Shown here one piece after another: positions 24,868-32,639 of a stretch of 64,000 nt of DNA. Each line of letters opens with the position of its first letter. Position 1 is the first letter of the stretch. The notes beneath the pieces were generated by a model. The model saw only the letters and a list, made by a program, of their open reading frames with translations, did no database searches and had not been told where the DNA came from. A program made the position numbers and the translations under genes. Origin of the DNA: an uncultured Lachnospiraceae bacterium. GTDB taxonomy: Bacteria > Bacillota > Clostridia > Lachnospirales > Lachnospiraceae. The stretch spans positions 62,001-126,000 of the forward strand of contig CAJKGK010000001.1 of NCBI GenBank assembly GCA_905199445.1. The letters run 5' to 3'.

Positions 24868-26154
24868 TTATATTCCCCGGGTCAGTTCTTTGGCAAATTC
24901 CTCGGACAATTCTCTGACCTGAGCTTCTGTCATCTCCGGTTCAACAGCCATCGTCATAGATACCGAACAGCGCCGGCGTCCCTGATCCGTAAAACAGCCG
25001 TCCACGGCTGTCATAGAGGCATCATAAATGTCTGTTTTCTTTCTTCCCAGTATGGTTCCGCAAATTGCAGTCACTTCAAGACAGCCGTTCACAATGCTTT
25101 CCACAAAGCTGATCAGCTCCAGCTTTTTCTTTTCATTGAGATAGGTATATTTGCGCTCATACACATGAGAAATCTCAATAAAAGACGGTTTTCTTTCCCT
25201 GTGGTAGTGAGGATAGTTTCCTTCAAAACCCCGGGCACACAAAACCCGATCCATACAGCTGCGAATTAACTGATGATTATCTGCATATACCGGAAGCATC
25301 TGCTTTAACCCCGGATACTCGGAAGTCGCAGCTTTAAAATTCAGGGTCATCCAGTTAAACATGGTCTTACCCTCTTTTTCAGTCATCTGCCAGATAAAGC
25401 TTTTAAAAAATCCGTCGGGATCCTGGTCAAAATGAAGAAATTTTTGTTTTTGAGTAATCCAGCCAAAGCGCTCCATCAATTCCAGCCCCGCCTGACGCTG
25501 AATCTTTGAAAATTTCATGGCAGCCAGTAATTCACGATTATAATAAACATTGGTTTTTCCGTAGGCAATCTTTGTCTCCCGATCCAGATAAAGCTTAAAA
25601 ATCACACTTAAAAACTGTGCCGCAGGCAAAAGCTTTCGTTCATATTCATTAAGTCCGTCATTTCCAAGATTTTCGGCCTTGACTAGAAGGGCCTCCATAG
25701 GCTCGTCCAGCAGACACCAGGGCAATTTATCCGTTTCCGGGGTAAGCTTATATGTATAAAAATTATAATTCCATAAATAAATCTGGGCTTCCACAAAATC
25801 AAAACTCAATGAGCTTTCCTTGCCCGTTTCCTCTTTTTTCAATCCATTGACAAATCTAAGTCTGTAATGATGGTCCGTTTTTTCAATCCACACCTGGTCC
25901 AGCAAAATTTCCGTGGGATGCCGGCCATCCTCAATCAAAACGTTATGAAACACAATATTTAAGGTAAATGCTGTAGTCGCTGTTACCTCTATTGAAAATT
26001 CTCTGCTCCGGATTCTGTAGGGCACCGCCTTTTTGCCTACGATCATACGGTCCAGAAGAAGCAGTGCCTGACGGTCAATTCCGGAATAAAATTGGGCGAA
26101 CTGCTCCAGAGTGTATCTGCCGGCGCCCATTCCTCTGTTTTTATTTAAAATCAT
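24868..26154 (-). CDS. Hypothetical protein, 428 aa
   Basis: I do not recognise this protein. It is soluble, with no signal peptide, membrane helix or obvious catalytic motif. It is rich in aromatic residues (FDFVEAQIYLWNYNFYTYKL, HYHRERKPSFIEISHVYERKYTYLN) and reads as a mixed alpha/beta fold. The N-terminal Met overlaps the maf stop (ATGA), so it is translated with maf. Its C-terminal 40 residues (CSVSMTMAVEPEMTEAQVRELSEEF) end in an amphipathic helix. Conserved neighbourhood with maf would be the best hint to function; none can be assigned here. Confidence 0.75.
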   Translation of the reverse strand: MILNKNRGMGAGRYTLEQFAQFYSGIDRQALLLLDRMIVGKKAVPYRIRSREFSIEVTATTAFTLNIVFHNVLIEDGRHPTEILLDQVWIEKTDHHYRLRFVNGLKKEETGKESSLSFDFVEAQIYLWNYNFYTYKLTPETDKLPWCLLDEPMEALLVKAENLGNDGLNEYERKLLPAAQFLSVIFKLYLDRETKIAYGKTNVYYNRELLAAMKFSKIQRQAGLELMERFGWITQKQKFLHFDQDPDGFFKSFIWQMTEKEGKTMFNWMTLNFKAATSEYPGLKQMLPVYADNHQLIRSCMDRVLCARGFEGNYPHYHRERKPSFIEISHVYERKYTYLNEKKKLELISFVESIVNGCLEVTAICGTILGRKKTDIYDASMTAVDGCFTDQGRRRCSVSMTMAVEPEMTEAQVRELSEEFAKELTRGI

Positions 26155-26753
26155 GGACGGTTCTCTCCCAATTTTGCCAGTCTACGCCAGATCTTTGCCA
26201 GCGGCAGACCAACAACATTATTATAGTCCCCGGAAATTTCCCGAACCAGGATGGCGCCAAGTCCCTGGATGCCATATGCGCCCGCTTTGTCCATCGGCTC
26301 TCCTGTGGCAATATACCAACGCAGCACGGACTCATCAGATCGATACATCTGAACATCTGTCCGTTCAAAAAAGGTTTCTGTTTTTCTTTCCTGGCCATCC
26401 ATATAGACCAGACAAACCCCTGTGTACACGCTGTGTGTTTTTCCGTTAAGCATGCGCAGCATCTCTAAGGCCTGCTGCTGATCTGCCGGTTTGCCTAATC
26501 TTTTTCCTTCATAAACCACAATCGTATCCGCCCCGATAACAAGCATATGCCTGGGTGCCGTTTTCCCGGAATATTTTTCATAATTATCAAATACATCTTC
26601 TGCCTTCTGCCGGGCCAGAGACTGAACCATCAGCTCCGGGGTATCACCAGTCATCTTCTCTTCCACCATCCCGGGGCAGACGTCAAACCGGATACCTGCC
26701 TGAGTCAGCAATTCCCTTCGCCGGGGCGAGGCAGACGCCAAAATAATATCCAT
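26151..26753 (-). CDS. maf: Maf-like nucleoside triphosphate pyrophosphatase
   Basis: Hydrolyses dTTP/UTP and modified NTPs to the monophosphate (house-cleaning), linked to septum control in Bacillus. The start MDIILASASPRRRELL holds the SxSPRR phosphate motif; further motifs are ADTIV (VIGADTIVVY) with the catalytic Asp and GKPADQQQALEMLRMLNGKTHSVYTGV is the family core (only its blocks GKPAD and LNGKTHSVYTGV are essential here). The ending GDYNNVVGLPLAKI is typical. 200 residues. It overlaps the next gene by 4 bases. Confidence 0.97.
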   Translation of the reverse strand: MDIILASASPRRRELLTQAGIRFDVCPGMVEEKMTGDTPELMVQSLARQKAEDVFDNYEKYSGKTAPRHMLVIGADTIVVYEGKRLGKPADQQQALEMLRMLNGKTHSVYTGVCLVYMDGQERKTETFFERTDVQMYRSDESVLRWYIATGEPMDKAGAYGIQGLGAILVREISGDYNNVVGLPLAKIWRRLAKLGENRP

Positions 26754-26823
26754 CCGTTCTCATTCTTCCTTTCATGTACCATACCATCATTTGAAATGGA
26801 CATACTTCCTGTCAGCTGAGGGT

Positions 26824-26852
26824 ATTCTAACATAATTTTCCTTAAAATACAA
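26824..26852 (-). promoter_or_regulatory. Sigma-A promoter of maf
   Basis: TTGTAT (26847-26852), 17-base spacer, TAGAAT (26824-26829). Confidence 0.6.
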
Positions 26853-26934
26853 TCCTGCTTTACGGTTCATAATCTGTGGCTTTATGGTATGCGTCGCATG
26901 ACATCCGTCGTTTTCCGACCAGCCTCCAGCTGGC

Positions 26935-27762
26935 TTAGAGGCGGAAATCCTTTTTATTCGGCTGCATCTCCGTCATATCTTTCCAAAAATATTTTGGCAT
27001 CATGTTCATCTGGCATCTGGGATTTTTCCGGGCATCAATCTCGATATGCCTGAAAAAAGTCCGCCAAAGATCTTCAAAATCCTGTTCTGTACGTGATAAA
27101 TCTTCAAGTCTGTCCAGGTGCAGCTCAATCCCTTTTTCCACAACCCATGGTCCTCCAGCCCGATGTATACAGGCATCTTTATGGGACATATCATAGATCA
27201 CCCAATTTTCCCAGGGAAAACGATCTGCGAAATGTTCACCGATCATATAAAGAATATGACTTTTCGGTTCAATCACCGCTGCCAGAATACCACCTTCTAA
27301 CTCTTTAAACCTGATAAACTGCAAATGACGATGGCATTCCCGCTCTACAGTCCGCGCCAGCTCAAACACCCGGTGCACATATGGATCCGACAAATATCCA
27401 CACACCCGACTGCCCATCACAAACCCGTAATTGAGAAACCGGTAAATCGCCATGGCCCGGTCACCGTCCTCCGAGTGTGCGGCCTTAAATACCATATCCC
27501 AAGCCCGAATTCCAATCTTTTTCCGAATGGCCCCAGCTACCAACTCCGCCCTTTCATACGCTGTCTCTACCTGTATATATTCACAAAATAAAGAAGCTTC
27601 GTAATTTCCACAAATCTGTATACTTATATTCTTATGCCCATAACGGGAATAATATGCCCGATGAACGGCCGACAAAATTCCTTCCAAACTGCCGTCACAC
27701 AAAAACACATACCGCCCGGTCTCAGATCCGCCCATGGAATTTTCATAAACTTTATCACTCAT
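26935..27762 (-). CDS. DUF4130 protein, partner of radical-SAM DNA repair protein (TIGR03915-like)
   Basis: 275 residues. It begins with a block FLCDGSLEGILSAVHRAYYS and later has HRHLQFIRFKELEGGILAAVIEPKSHIL and HFADRFPWENWVIYD, the pattern of the DUF4130/TIGR03915 family. Members are found almost only beside the radical-SAM gene that lies here 51 bases upstream; some homologues are fused to or replaced by uracil-DNA-glycosylase-like domains, so a role in a base-modification or repair step has been proposed from context. No catalytic motif is obvious. It is transcribed with the radical-SAM gene from the LexA-box promoter. Confidence 0.88.
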   Translation of the reverse strand: MSDKVYENSMGGSETGRYVFLCDGSLEGILSAVHRAYYSRYGHKNISIQICGNYEASLFCEYIQVETAYERAELVAGAIRKKIGIRAWDMVFKAAHSEDGDRAMAIYRFLNYGFVMGSRVCGYLSDPYVHRVFELARTVERECHRHLQFIRFKELEGGILAAVIEPKSHILYMIGEHFADRFPWENWVIYDMSHKDACIHRAGGPWVVEKGIELHLDRLEDLSRTEQDFEDLWRTFFRHIEIDARKNPRCQMNMMPKYFWKDMTEMQPNKKDFRL

Positions 27763-27813
27763 AACCCTTTCCTTTCTCAGCAGGTTACAGCCTTTGACTT
27801 TAACCTCTTGATT

Positions 27814-29130
27814 TTAATATGATGTGATATGATAATCATCGAAAAGTGAGATCTGCCTGTAAGTCACCGAACCTTCCCGCACCGATGCCGGAAGCCGTTC
27901 CCCGGCATCCAGCAGATTGGCCGTTATATCATCCTCATTCCACCGTATGGGATACATCATACGGCCCCTGCATGTAATAAAATACAACGCTCTTTTCAGA
28001 ACAACACCTATTTTTTTCAGATCCTGAAAATCCAGAGACTTACAGCGCCTGGCCTGACATATACGCCGGGCAGATTTGACGCCGATTCCCGGTACCCTTA
28101 AAAGTTCATAATAATCCGCCCGGTTAATCTCTACCGGGAAAAGCTCCAGATGCCGAACCGCCCAATCGCACTTCGGGTCCAGAAAAGTATTAAAATTGGG
28201 ACGTTTTTCGTCCAACAGTTCCGAAGCTCTGAAGCCATAGTAACGCATAAGCCAGTCCGCCTGATAAAGACGATGTTCCCGAAGCAGCGGCGGCGGCCCT
28301 GATACAGCCGGAAGATCTTTATCCTCATTCACGGCCACATAGGCTGAATAAAACACTCTTTTCAACGCAAAACGGTCATAAAGTGACTGGGCCACACTCA
28401 TAATCTGATAATCCGTCTCCGGTGTCGCCCCGATAATCATCTGAGTGCTTTGACCGGCAGGTACAAAACGGGGTGCATGACGATACTGTATGATTTCATC
28501 TTGATTCACCGTGATCTGCGTCTGAATCTGACGCATGGGGCACAATATAGTTTTACGGGTTTTATGAGGCGCCAGCTTTTTCAGACTTTCTGCCGTAGGC
28601 AGCTCCAGGTTACAACTCATACGATCCGCATAATAACCGGTTTTTTCAACTAAAGACAAGTCAGCGCCCGGAATAGCCTTCACATGAATATAGCCGAAAA
28701 AATGGTACGTCTCCCGAAGCATCTGCACTGTTTTATAGATCAGTTCCATGGTATAATTAGGATTTTTGTAAACTCCGGAACTTAAAAACAAGCCTTCGAT
28801 ATAATTACGTCTGTAAAAGCCAATGGTCAGCTCACAAATCTCCCGCGGGGTAAATGTAGCCCTGGGTACATCGTTACTGACCCGATTCACGCAATACTTG
28901 CAGTCAAATACACAGTCATTTGATAATAGGATCTTTAACAGAGAGATACAGCGGCCGTCCCCTGCAAAGCTGTGGCAGATTCCTGCGGCCACAGTGTTAC
29001 CAATCCCTTTCTGTCCGTTTTTCCGATCCACTCCGGAAGATGTACAGGCCACATCATACTTGGCTGCATCGGCCAGTATTCCCAGCTTTTCCTGGAGGTT
29101 TAGTTTCTCTGACATCGTTTTTAAATCCAT
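27814..29130 (-). CDS. Putative DNA modification/repair radical SAM protein (TIGR03916-like)
   Basis: 438 residues. The SAM/4Fe-4S motif is CVFDCKYC (CxxxCxxC) near residue 70; earlier are CTSSGVDRK and AGICHSFAGDGRC, additional Cys that could bind a second cluster. The C-terminal third has a helix-hairpin-helix DNA-binding motif, LRVPGIGVKSARRICQAR, and ends in a family-typical FDDYHI. Pairing with the downstream DUF4130 gene is diagnostic. The start at 29130 is chosen because AGGTG lies 9 bases before it; GTG 29142 and ATG 29139 overlap that site. Two LexA-type boxes cover its promoter, which supports a repair role. Confidence 0.92.
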   Translation of the reverse strand: MDLKTMSEKLNLQEKLGILADAAKYDVACTSSGVDRKNGQKGIGNTVAAGICHSFAGDGRCISLLKILLSNDCVFDCKYCVNRVSNDVPRATFTPREICELTIGFYRRNYIEGLFLSSGVYKNPNYTMELIYKTVQMLRETYHFFGYIHVKAIPGADLSLVEKTGYYADRMSCNLELPTAESLKKLAPHKTRKTILCPMRQIQTQITVNQDEIIQYRHAPRFVPAGQSTQMIIGATPETDYQIMSVAQSLYDRFALKRVFYSAYVAVNEDKDLPAVSGPPPLLREHRLYQADWLMRYYGFRASELLDEKRPNFNTFLDPKCDWAVRHLELFPVEINRADYYELLRVPGIGVKSARRICQARRCKSLDFQDLKKIGVVLKRALYFITCRGRMMYPIRWNEDDITANLLDAGERLPASVREGSVTYRQISLFDDYHITSY

Positions 29131-29151
29131 AGCATTCATCACCTGTCCAAT

Positions 29152-29165
29152 TAAACATATGTTCG
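29152..29165. promoter_or_regulatory. LexA (SOS) box 2
   Basis: CGAAC-ATAT-GTTTA on the minus strand. It matches the clostridial GAAC-N4-GTTT operator exactly and the Bacillus consensus at all but the last base. It lies just downstream of the -10. Confidence 0.75.
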
Positions 29166-29174
29166 ATCAGTATT

Positions 29175-29203
29175 ATTGTATCATACGAACACATGTTTTG
29201 CAA
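29175..29203 (-). promoter_or_regulatory. Promoter of the radical-SAM repair pair
   Basis: TTGCAA (29198-29203), 17-base spacer, TACAAT (29175-29180). LexA box 1 fills the spacer. Confidence 0.75.
29186..29199. promoter_or_regulatory. LexA (SOS) box 1
   Basis: CGAAC-ACAT-GTTTT (plus strand). It contains GAAC-N4-GTTT and lies between the -35 and -10 boxes, the classic repressor position. Confidence 0.75.
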
Positions 29204-29266
29204 TAATGAATTTTATACGGGTCCTAAACGATGAATTTTTCAGTCTTGTGATACGTCTGAAAAAAC

Positions 29267-29319
29267 AAAGCTGTGGGCTGCCTTTATAAGATCACCTTAT
29301 AAAGGAACTCACAGCTTTA
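29267..29319 (-). terminator. Terminator of the rimP-nusA-infB-ribF operon
   Basis: A two-step stem (AAAGCTGTG with CACAGCTTT outside, CCTTTATAAG with CTTATAAAGG inside), then TTTGTTTTTTC on the minus strand. About 45 bases after the ribF stop. Confidence 0.85.
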
Positions 29320-29364
29320 TTTGTCTCTATATCATTGCCTTTACCCGCATCAATGACCTGTTGG

Positions 29365-30345
29365 TCACAGCACTTCCCCATCTATAATTCCATGCTGTAC
29401 AAGATAGTTCAGAGATGTATCCCGATCTTTAAACATCTGTGTCTTCAAAGACGTCAGGCCATCAAATTTTTGTTCCGGACGAACAAAATGATAAAGTTTT
29501 ACTTCAATCTGACGGCCATAGAGATTACCTTCAAAACCATAAACATACGTTTCCGCCCGACGCTTCTGATGATCAGCAACCGTTGGATTATAGCCAATAT
29601 TTGTCACGGCAGGATAAGCTCTGTAGTTGGCAATTACCATGGATGCATAAACACCGTTTGGCGGAAGCAGTTTCGTATCATCCGGCTCAAGATTGGCCGT
29701 CGGCATACCGATGGTTCTGCCGATTTCCCTTCCGTGCACCACGGTTCCGATCAAAGAAAAGGGTGCGCCTAAAAGGTCAGCAGCCACCTCCATTTCACCC
29801 TTGCGAATGGCTGCCCGTGTCAGTGTGCTGCTGATTTCAGCCTCCCACAAAGTCTCATGAGATTCAAACCCCGCCGGCAGCATTGTACTGATCTTTGGAC
29901 AGATATGGGCATTATAGCCAAGAGGCAGGCTCATCCCCTGAAGTAAATCCGTATTGCCCCGCCGTTCCCGGCCAAAACGGAAGTCCTCACCAACCACAAT
30001 GTGTCTTGCGCCCAGCTGACCAACTAAAACATCCTTAATAAAATCCACAGCGTCCATTCCTGCGGTTTCCTTATCAAAAGGATATTCCACCAGAATATCC
30101 ACGCCCATTCTTCTGGCAATCAGACGACGCTCCTGAGATGTATAAATCAGCGACTGGCTCTGACCTTTAAGCATACTTGACGGATGGTAATCAAAGGTCA
30201 GAATAACGGATGTCATCCCGCTGCTTTTGTAGCTGTTTACCTTTTTAATCAGCGCCTGGTGCCCTCTGTGCAGCCCGTCAAACTTTCCTACTGCCACCGC
30301 TGTGTCTTCCAGACGTATATTTTTAGTACCTGAAATAAAAATCAT
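29365..30345 (-). CDS. ribF: Bifunctional riboflavin kinase / FAD synthetase
   Basis: Makes FMN from riboflavin, then FAD. The N-terminal nucleotidyltransferase half has GKFDGLHRGHQALI (H-x-G-H) and the FRFGRERRGN block; the C-terminal riboflavin kinase half has GRTIGMPTANLEPDD and NIGYNPTV with the final VEVKLYHFVRPEQKF-like strand. 326 residues, full length. Follows truB by 3 bases; last gene of the operon. Confidence 0.97.
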   Translation of the reverse strand: MIFISGTKNIRLEDTAVAVGKFDGLHRGHQALIKKVNSYKSSGMTSVILTFDYHPSSMLKGQSQSLIYTSQERRLIARRMGVDILVEYPFDKETAGMDAVDFIKDVLVGQLGARHIVVGEDFRFGRERRGNTDLLQGMSLPLGYNAHICPKISTMLPAGFESHETLWEAEISSTLTRAAIRKGEMEVAADLLGAPFSLIGTVVHGREIGRTIGMPTANLEPDDTKLLPPNGVYASMVIANYRAYPAVTNIGYNPTVADHQKRRAETYVYGFEGNLYGRQIEVKLYHFVRPEQKFDGLTSLKTQMFKDRDTSLNYLVQHGIIDGEVL

Positions 30346-30348
30346 GTT

Positions 30349-31251
30349 TCAAACGCTCCTAAACATTTTAACTACTTTAAATTTCCGGTGATTTTCATCA
30401 TATTGGTAAATTCCGCCAAATACCTTAGTGCTGTCGTAAACCCTTACCCACTGGCCATCCCTGATTTCAGGACAGAAAACAAGATCTCCGGTATCAAATG
30501 GATTGCCATTATGAAGCAGTTTATCGGAAACTGTTTTCATTTCAACACCAGGATATTCCCGAAACATCTGATCAACAGCAATCACACACTCACCAAAACT
30601 GCCGTCCAGAACCCTGGCCTCAATCTGAGAAAGTTTCAAAGCAGATGAAAGTTCAAACATGCCCACCTGAACTCTGGTCAGCTGAGCCATACAGCCGCCG
30701 CAGCCTAATGTTCGGCCAATATCATCACATAGGGTCCGTATGTAGGTTCCCTTTGAACAGGAAATACTCATTGTTACATATGGAATTTCAATACTGTGAA
30801 TCTGAATATCATAAATGGCCACTGTTCTGGCCTTGCGTTCAACTTCACGGCCTTCCCTTGCCAGCTCATAGAGTTTGCGGCCGTTGACCTTCAGGGCAGA
30901 ATACATGGGCGGTATCTGTTCATAACTGCCTACAAAACGCATAACAGCCTGACGAATCTGATCCTCATCCACATGAACCGGGCTGCTTTTTATCACCCGT
31001 CCGGAAGTATCCTGAGTATCCGTCTCCTGCCCCAACAGCATTACAGCCCGATAAACCTTATCCTTATCGGTAAGCATATCGCAAAGCTTTGTTCCGCTGC
31101 CCAGACAAACAGGTAAAACACCCTCTGCATCCGGATCCAGTGTACCCGTATGGCCGATTTTCTTCTGGTGCAGAATTCCTCTCAGCCTGGCAACAACATC
31201 ATGAGAGGTATAGCCCTTTTCTTTATAAACATTAATTACACCGTCAATCAT
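30349..31251 (-). CDS. truB: tRNA pseudouridine-55 synthase
   Basis: Forms pseudouridine 55 in the T-loop of tRNAs. The catalytic motif is KIGHTGTLDPDAEGVLPVCLG with the active Asp at about residue 39; other motifs are YKAVMLLG-like (YRAVMLLGQETDT), PPMYSALKVNGRKLYELAR and CSKGTYIRTLCDDIG. 300 residues with the C-terminal PUA-like tail. Start ATG overlaps the nrnA end by 8 bases. Confidence 0.97.
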   Translation of the reverse strand: MIDGVINVYKEKGYTSHDVVARLRGILHQKKIGHTGTLDPDAEGVLPVCLGSGTKLCDMLTDKDKVYRAVMLLGQETDTQDTSGRVIKSSPVHVDEDQIRQAVMRFVGSYEQIPPMYSALKVNGRKLYELAREGREVERKARTVAIYDIQIHSIEIPYVTMSISCSKGTYIRTLCDDIGRTLGCGGCMAQLTRVQVGMFELSSALKLSQIEARVLDGSFGECVIAVDQMFREYPGVEMKTVSDKLLHNGNPFDTGDLVFCPEIRDGQWVRVYDSTKVFGGIYQYDENHRKFKVVKMFRSV

Positions 31252-32206
31252 GATCTTTCATCTGCTCCCAGATATGTCCCAAAAGATTGGTAATCACATC
31301 ATGCTTTGTACCTGTAACCGTACAGCCAGCCGCACGGATATGGCCGCCGCCGCCAAAAACAGCCGCAACCCGATTTACATCAGTATATTCATTGGAACGC
31401 ATACTGACCTTATACCTGAGCGCACCGGTCTCGGTGAGAAGTACTGCTGTTTCCACACCTTTTGTAATCCGCATCTGATCAATAACACCTTCCAAATCTT
31501 TGGAATCTGCACCGTAAAAGGCCAAGGTTTTCTGATCCACAACAGAAATGATACAGCGGCCGTTAAACACCAGAAAACTCTCCACAAGGCATCGGCCCAA
31601 CAGCTGGTTCTGCATATAGGTACGCTGATAAAATACCTCGTCTGTAAGTTTTGAAAATGCAATTCCCTTAGAAATAAGGCGTCCTGCAATATTCATGGTT
31701 TTCTCCGTTGTATTGGAATGTTTAAAACATCCTGTATCACAGATCATACCTACATATAAGGCTTCTGCCGTACCTTTGCCCAGCTTTTCAAAATCCATCA
31801 TGCCTGCCAGCACTTCGCAGGTGGAACTGGCATCTGCAAATACCACATTCTCATCCCCATAGCCTTGATTGCTGATGTGATGATCAATATTTAACGTACG
31901 GCGGGCAGTATCAAAATACTTTCCAGCACCGGCCAGACGCGCTCTGTCTCCACAGTCCAGACATATAAACAGATCATACTGTTTTTCACAATCATAGGTA
32001 CTGCAGATCACATTGCAGTTTTCAAGTATGCCATAAACATCTGCCACCGGTTCCAGATACACATCGACCGCCAGTGCAGGGTAATTGTCCCTCAGATAAT
32101 TATACAGCCCAAGACAGGAACCCACGCAGTCACCATCCGGACGTGTATGTCCGGCAATGGCAACTGTCTTCGCTTCCCCCAGCAGGCTGCCGAACTGATC
32201 ATTCAT
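31244..32206 (-). CDS. nrnA: DHH-family oligoribonuclease / pAp phosphatase (NrnA type)
   Basis: Degrades nano-RNAs and 3'-phosphoadenosine 5'-phosphate. The DHH domain has HTRPDGDCVGSCLG (motif I), LFICLDCGD (II) and NIDHHISNQGYGD (III, the DHH), with the DHHA1 domain near the C-terminus: FGGGGHIRAAGC. 320 residues from ATG 32206, which has AGGAGG 6 bases before it; longer in-frame starts run back into rbfA. Overlaps rbfA by 8 bases and truB by 8 bases. Confidence 0.95.
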   Translation of the reverse strand: MNDQFGSLLGEAKTVAIAGHTRPDGDCVGSCLGLYNYLRDNYPALAVDVYLEPVADVYGILENCNVICSTYDCEKQYDLFICLDCGDRARLAGAGKYFDTARRTLNIDHHISNQGYGDENVVFADASSTCEVLAGMMDFEKLGKGTAEALYVGMICDTGCFKHSNTTEKTMNIAGRLISKGIAFSKLTDEVFYQRTYMQNQLLGRCLVESFLVFNGRCIISVVDQKTLAFYGADSKDLEGVIDQMRITKGVETAVLLTETGALRYKVSMRSNEYTDVNRVAAVFGGGGHIRAAGCTVTGTKHDVITNLLGHIWEQMKDHD

Positions 32207-32627
32207 CGGCCTCCTCCTCTTCTTCCGGGTCATCATCGGCCTCAGGTTCTACCCCGGCATCTTCTCTTTCATGCAGGTCCCGGTTGACCTCATTGATCAG
32301 CTTTGACATATTCACACCATACTCAATGGACTGGTCCATCACAAAGGTCAGCTCCGGTGTATTTCTCAGATTCACACTTCTTGCCAGCTCCTTGCGAATA
32401 TATCCAATGGCACTTTTTAAACCGGCCATGGTATCATTCTGAGCCTGCTGATCGCCCAGAACACTGATGTAGACCTTACAGTATTTCAGATCCGGTGTAA
32501 CATCAACAGAAACAACACTTGTCATAGCGCTGATTCTAGGATCTTTGATTTCCCTGGAAATGATTCTGGAAAGCTCTCTTTGAACTTCACCGTTGATTCT
32601 TGTATTTTTAATACTGTTCTTTCTCAT
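32199..32627 (-). CDS. rbfA: 30S ribosome-binding factor A
   Basis: Helps 16S rRNA 5' end maturation and cold growth. 142 residues. KH-like core: INGEVQRELSRIISREIKDPRI, then VDVTPDLKYCKVYISVLG and the conserved ELTFVMDQSIEYG. The C-terminal tail is very acidic (EPEADDDPEEEEEADE), which is an addition beyond the usual core. Follows infB by 12 bases. Confidence 0.97.
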   Translation of the reverse strand: MRKNSIKNTRINGEVQRELSRIISREIKDPRISAMTSVVSVDVTPDLKYCKVYISVLGDQQAQNDTMAGLKSAIGYIRKELARSVNLRNTPELTFVMDQSIEYGVNMSKLINEVNRDLHEREDAGVEPEADDDPEEEEEADE

Positions 32628-32639
32628 GGATATCCCTCC

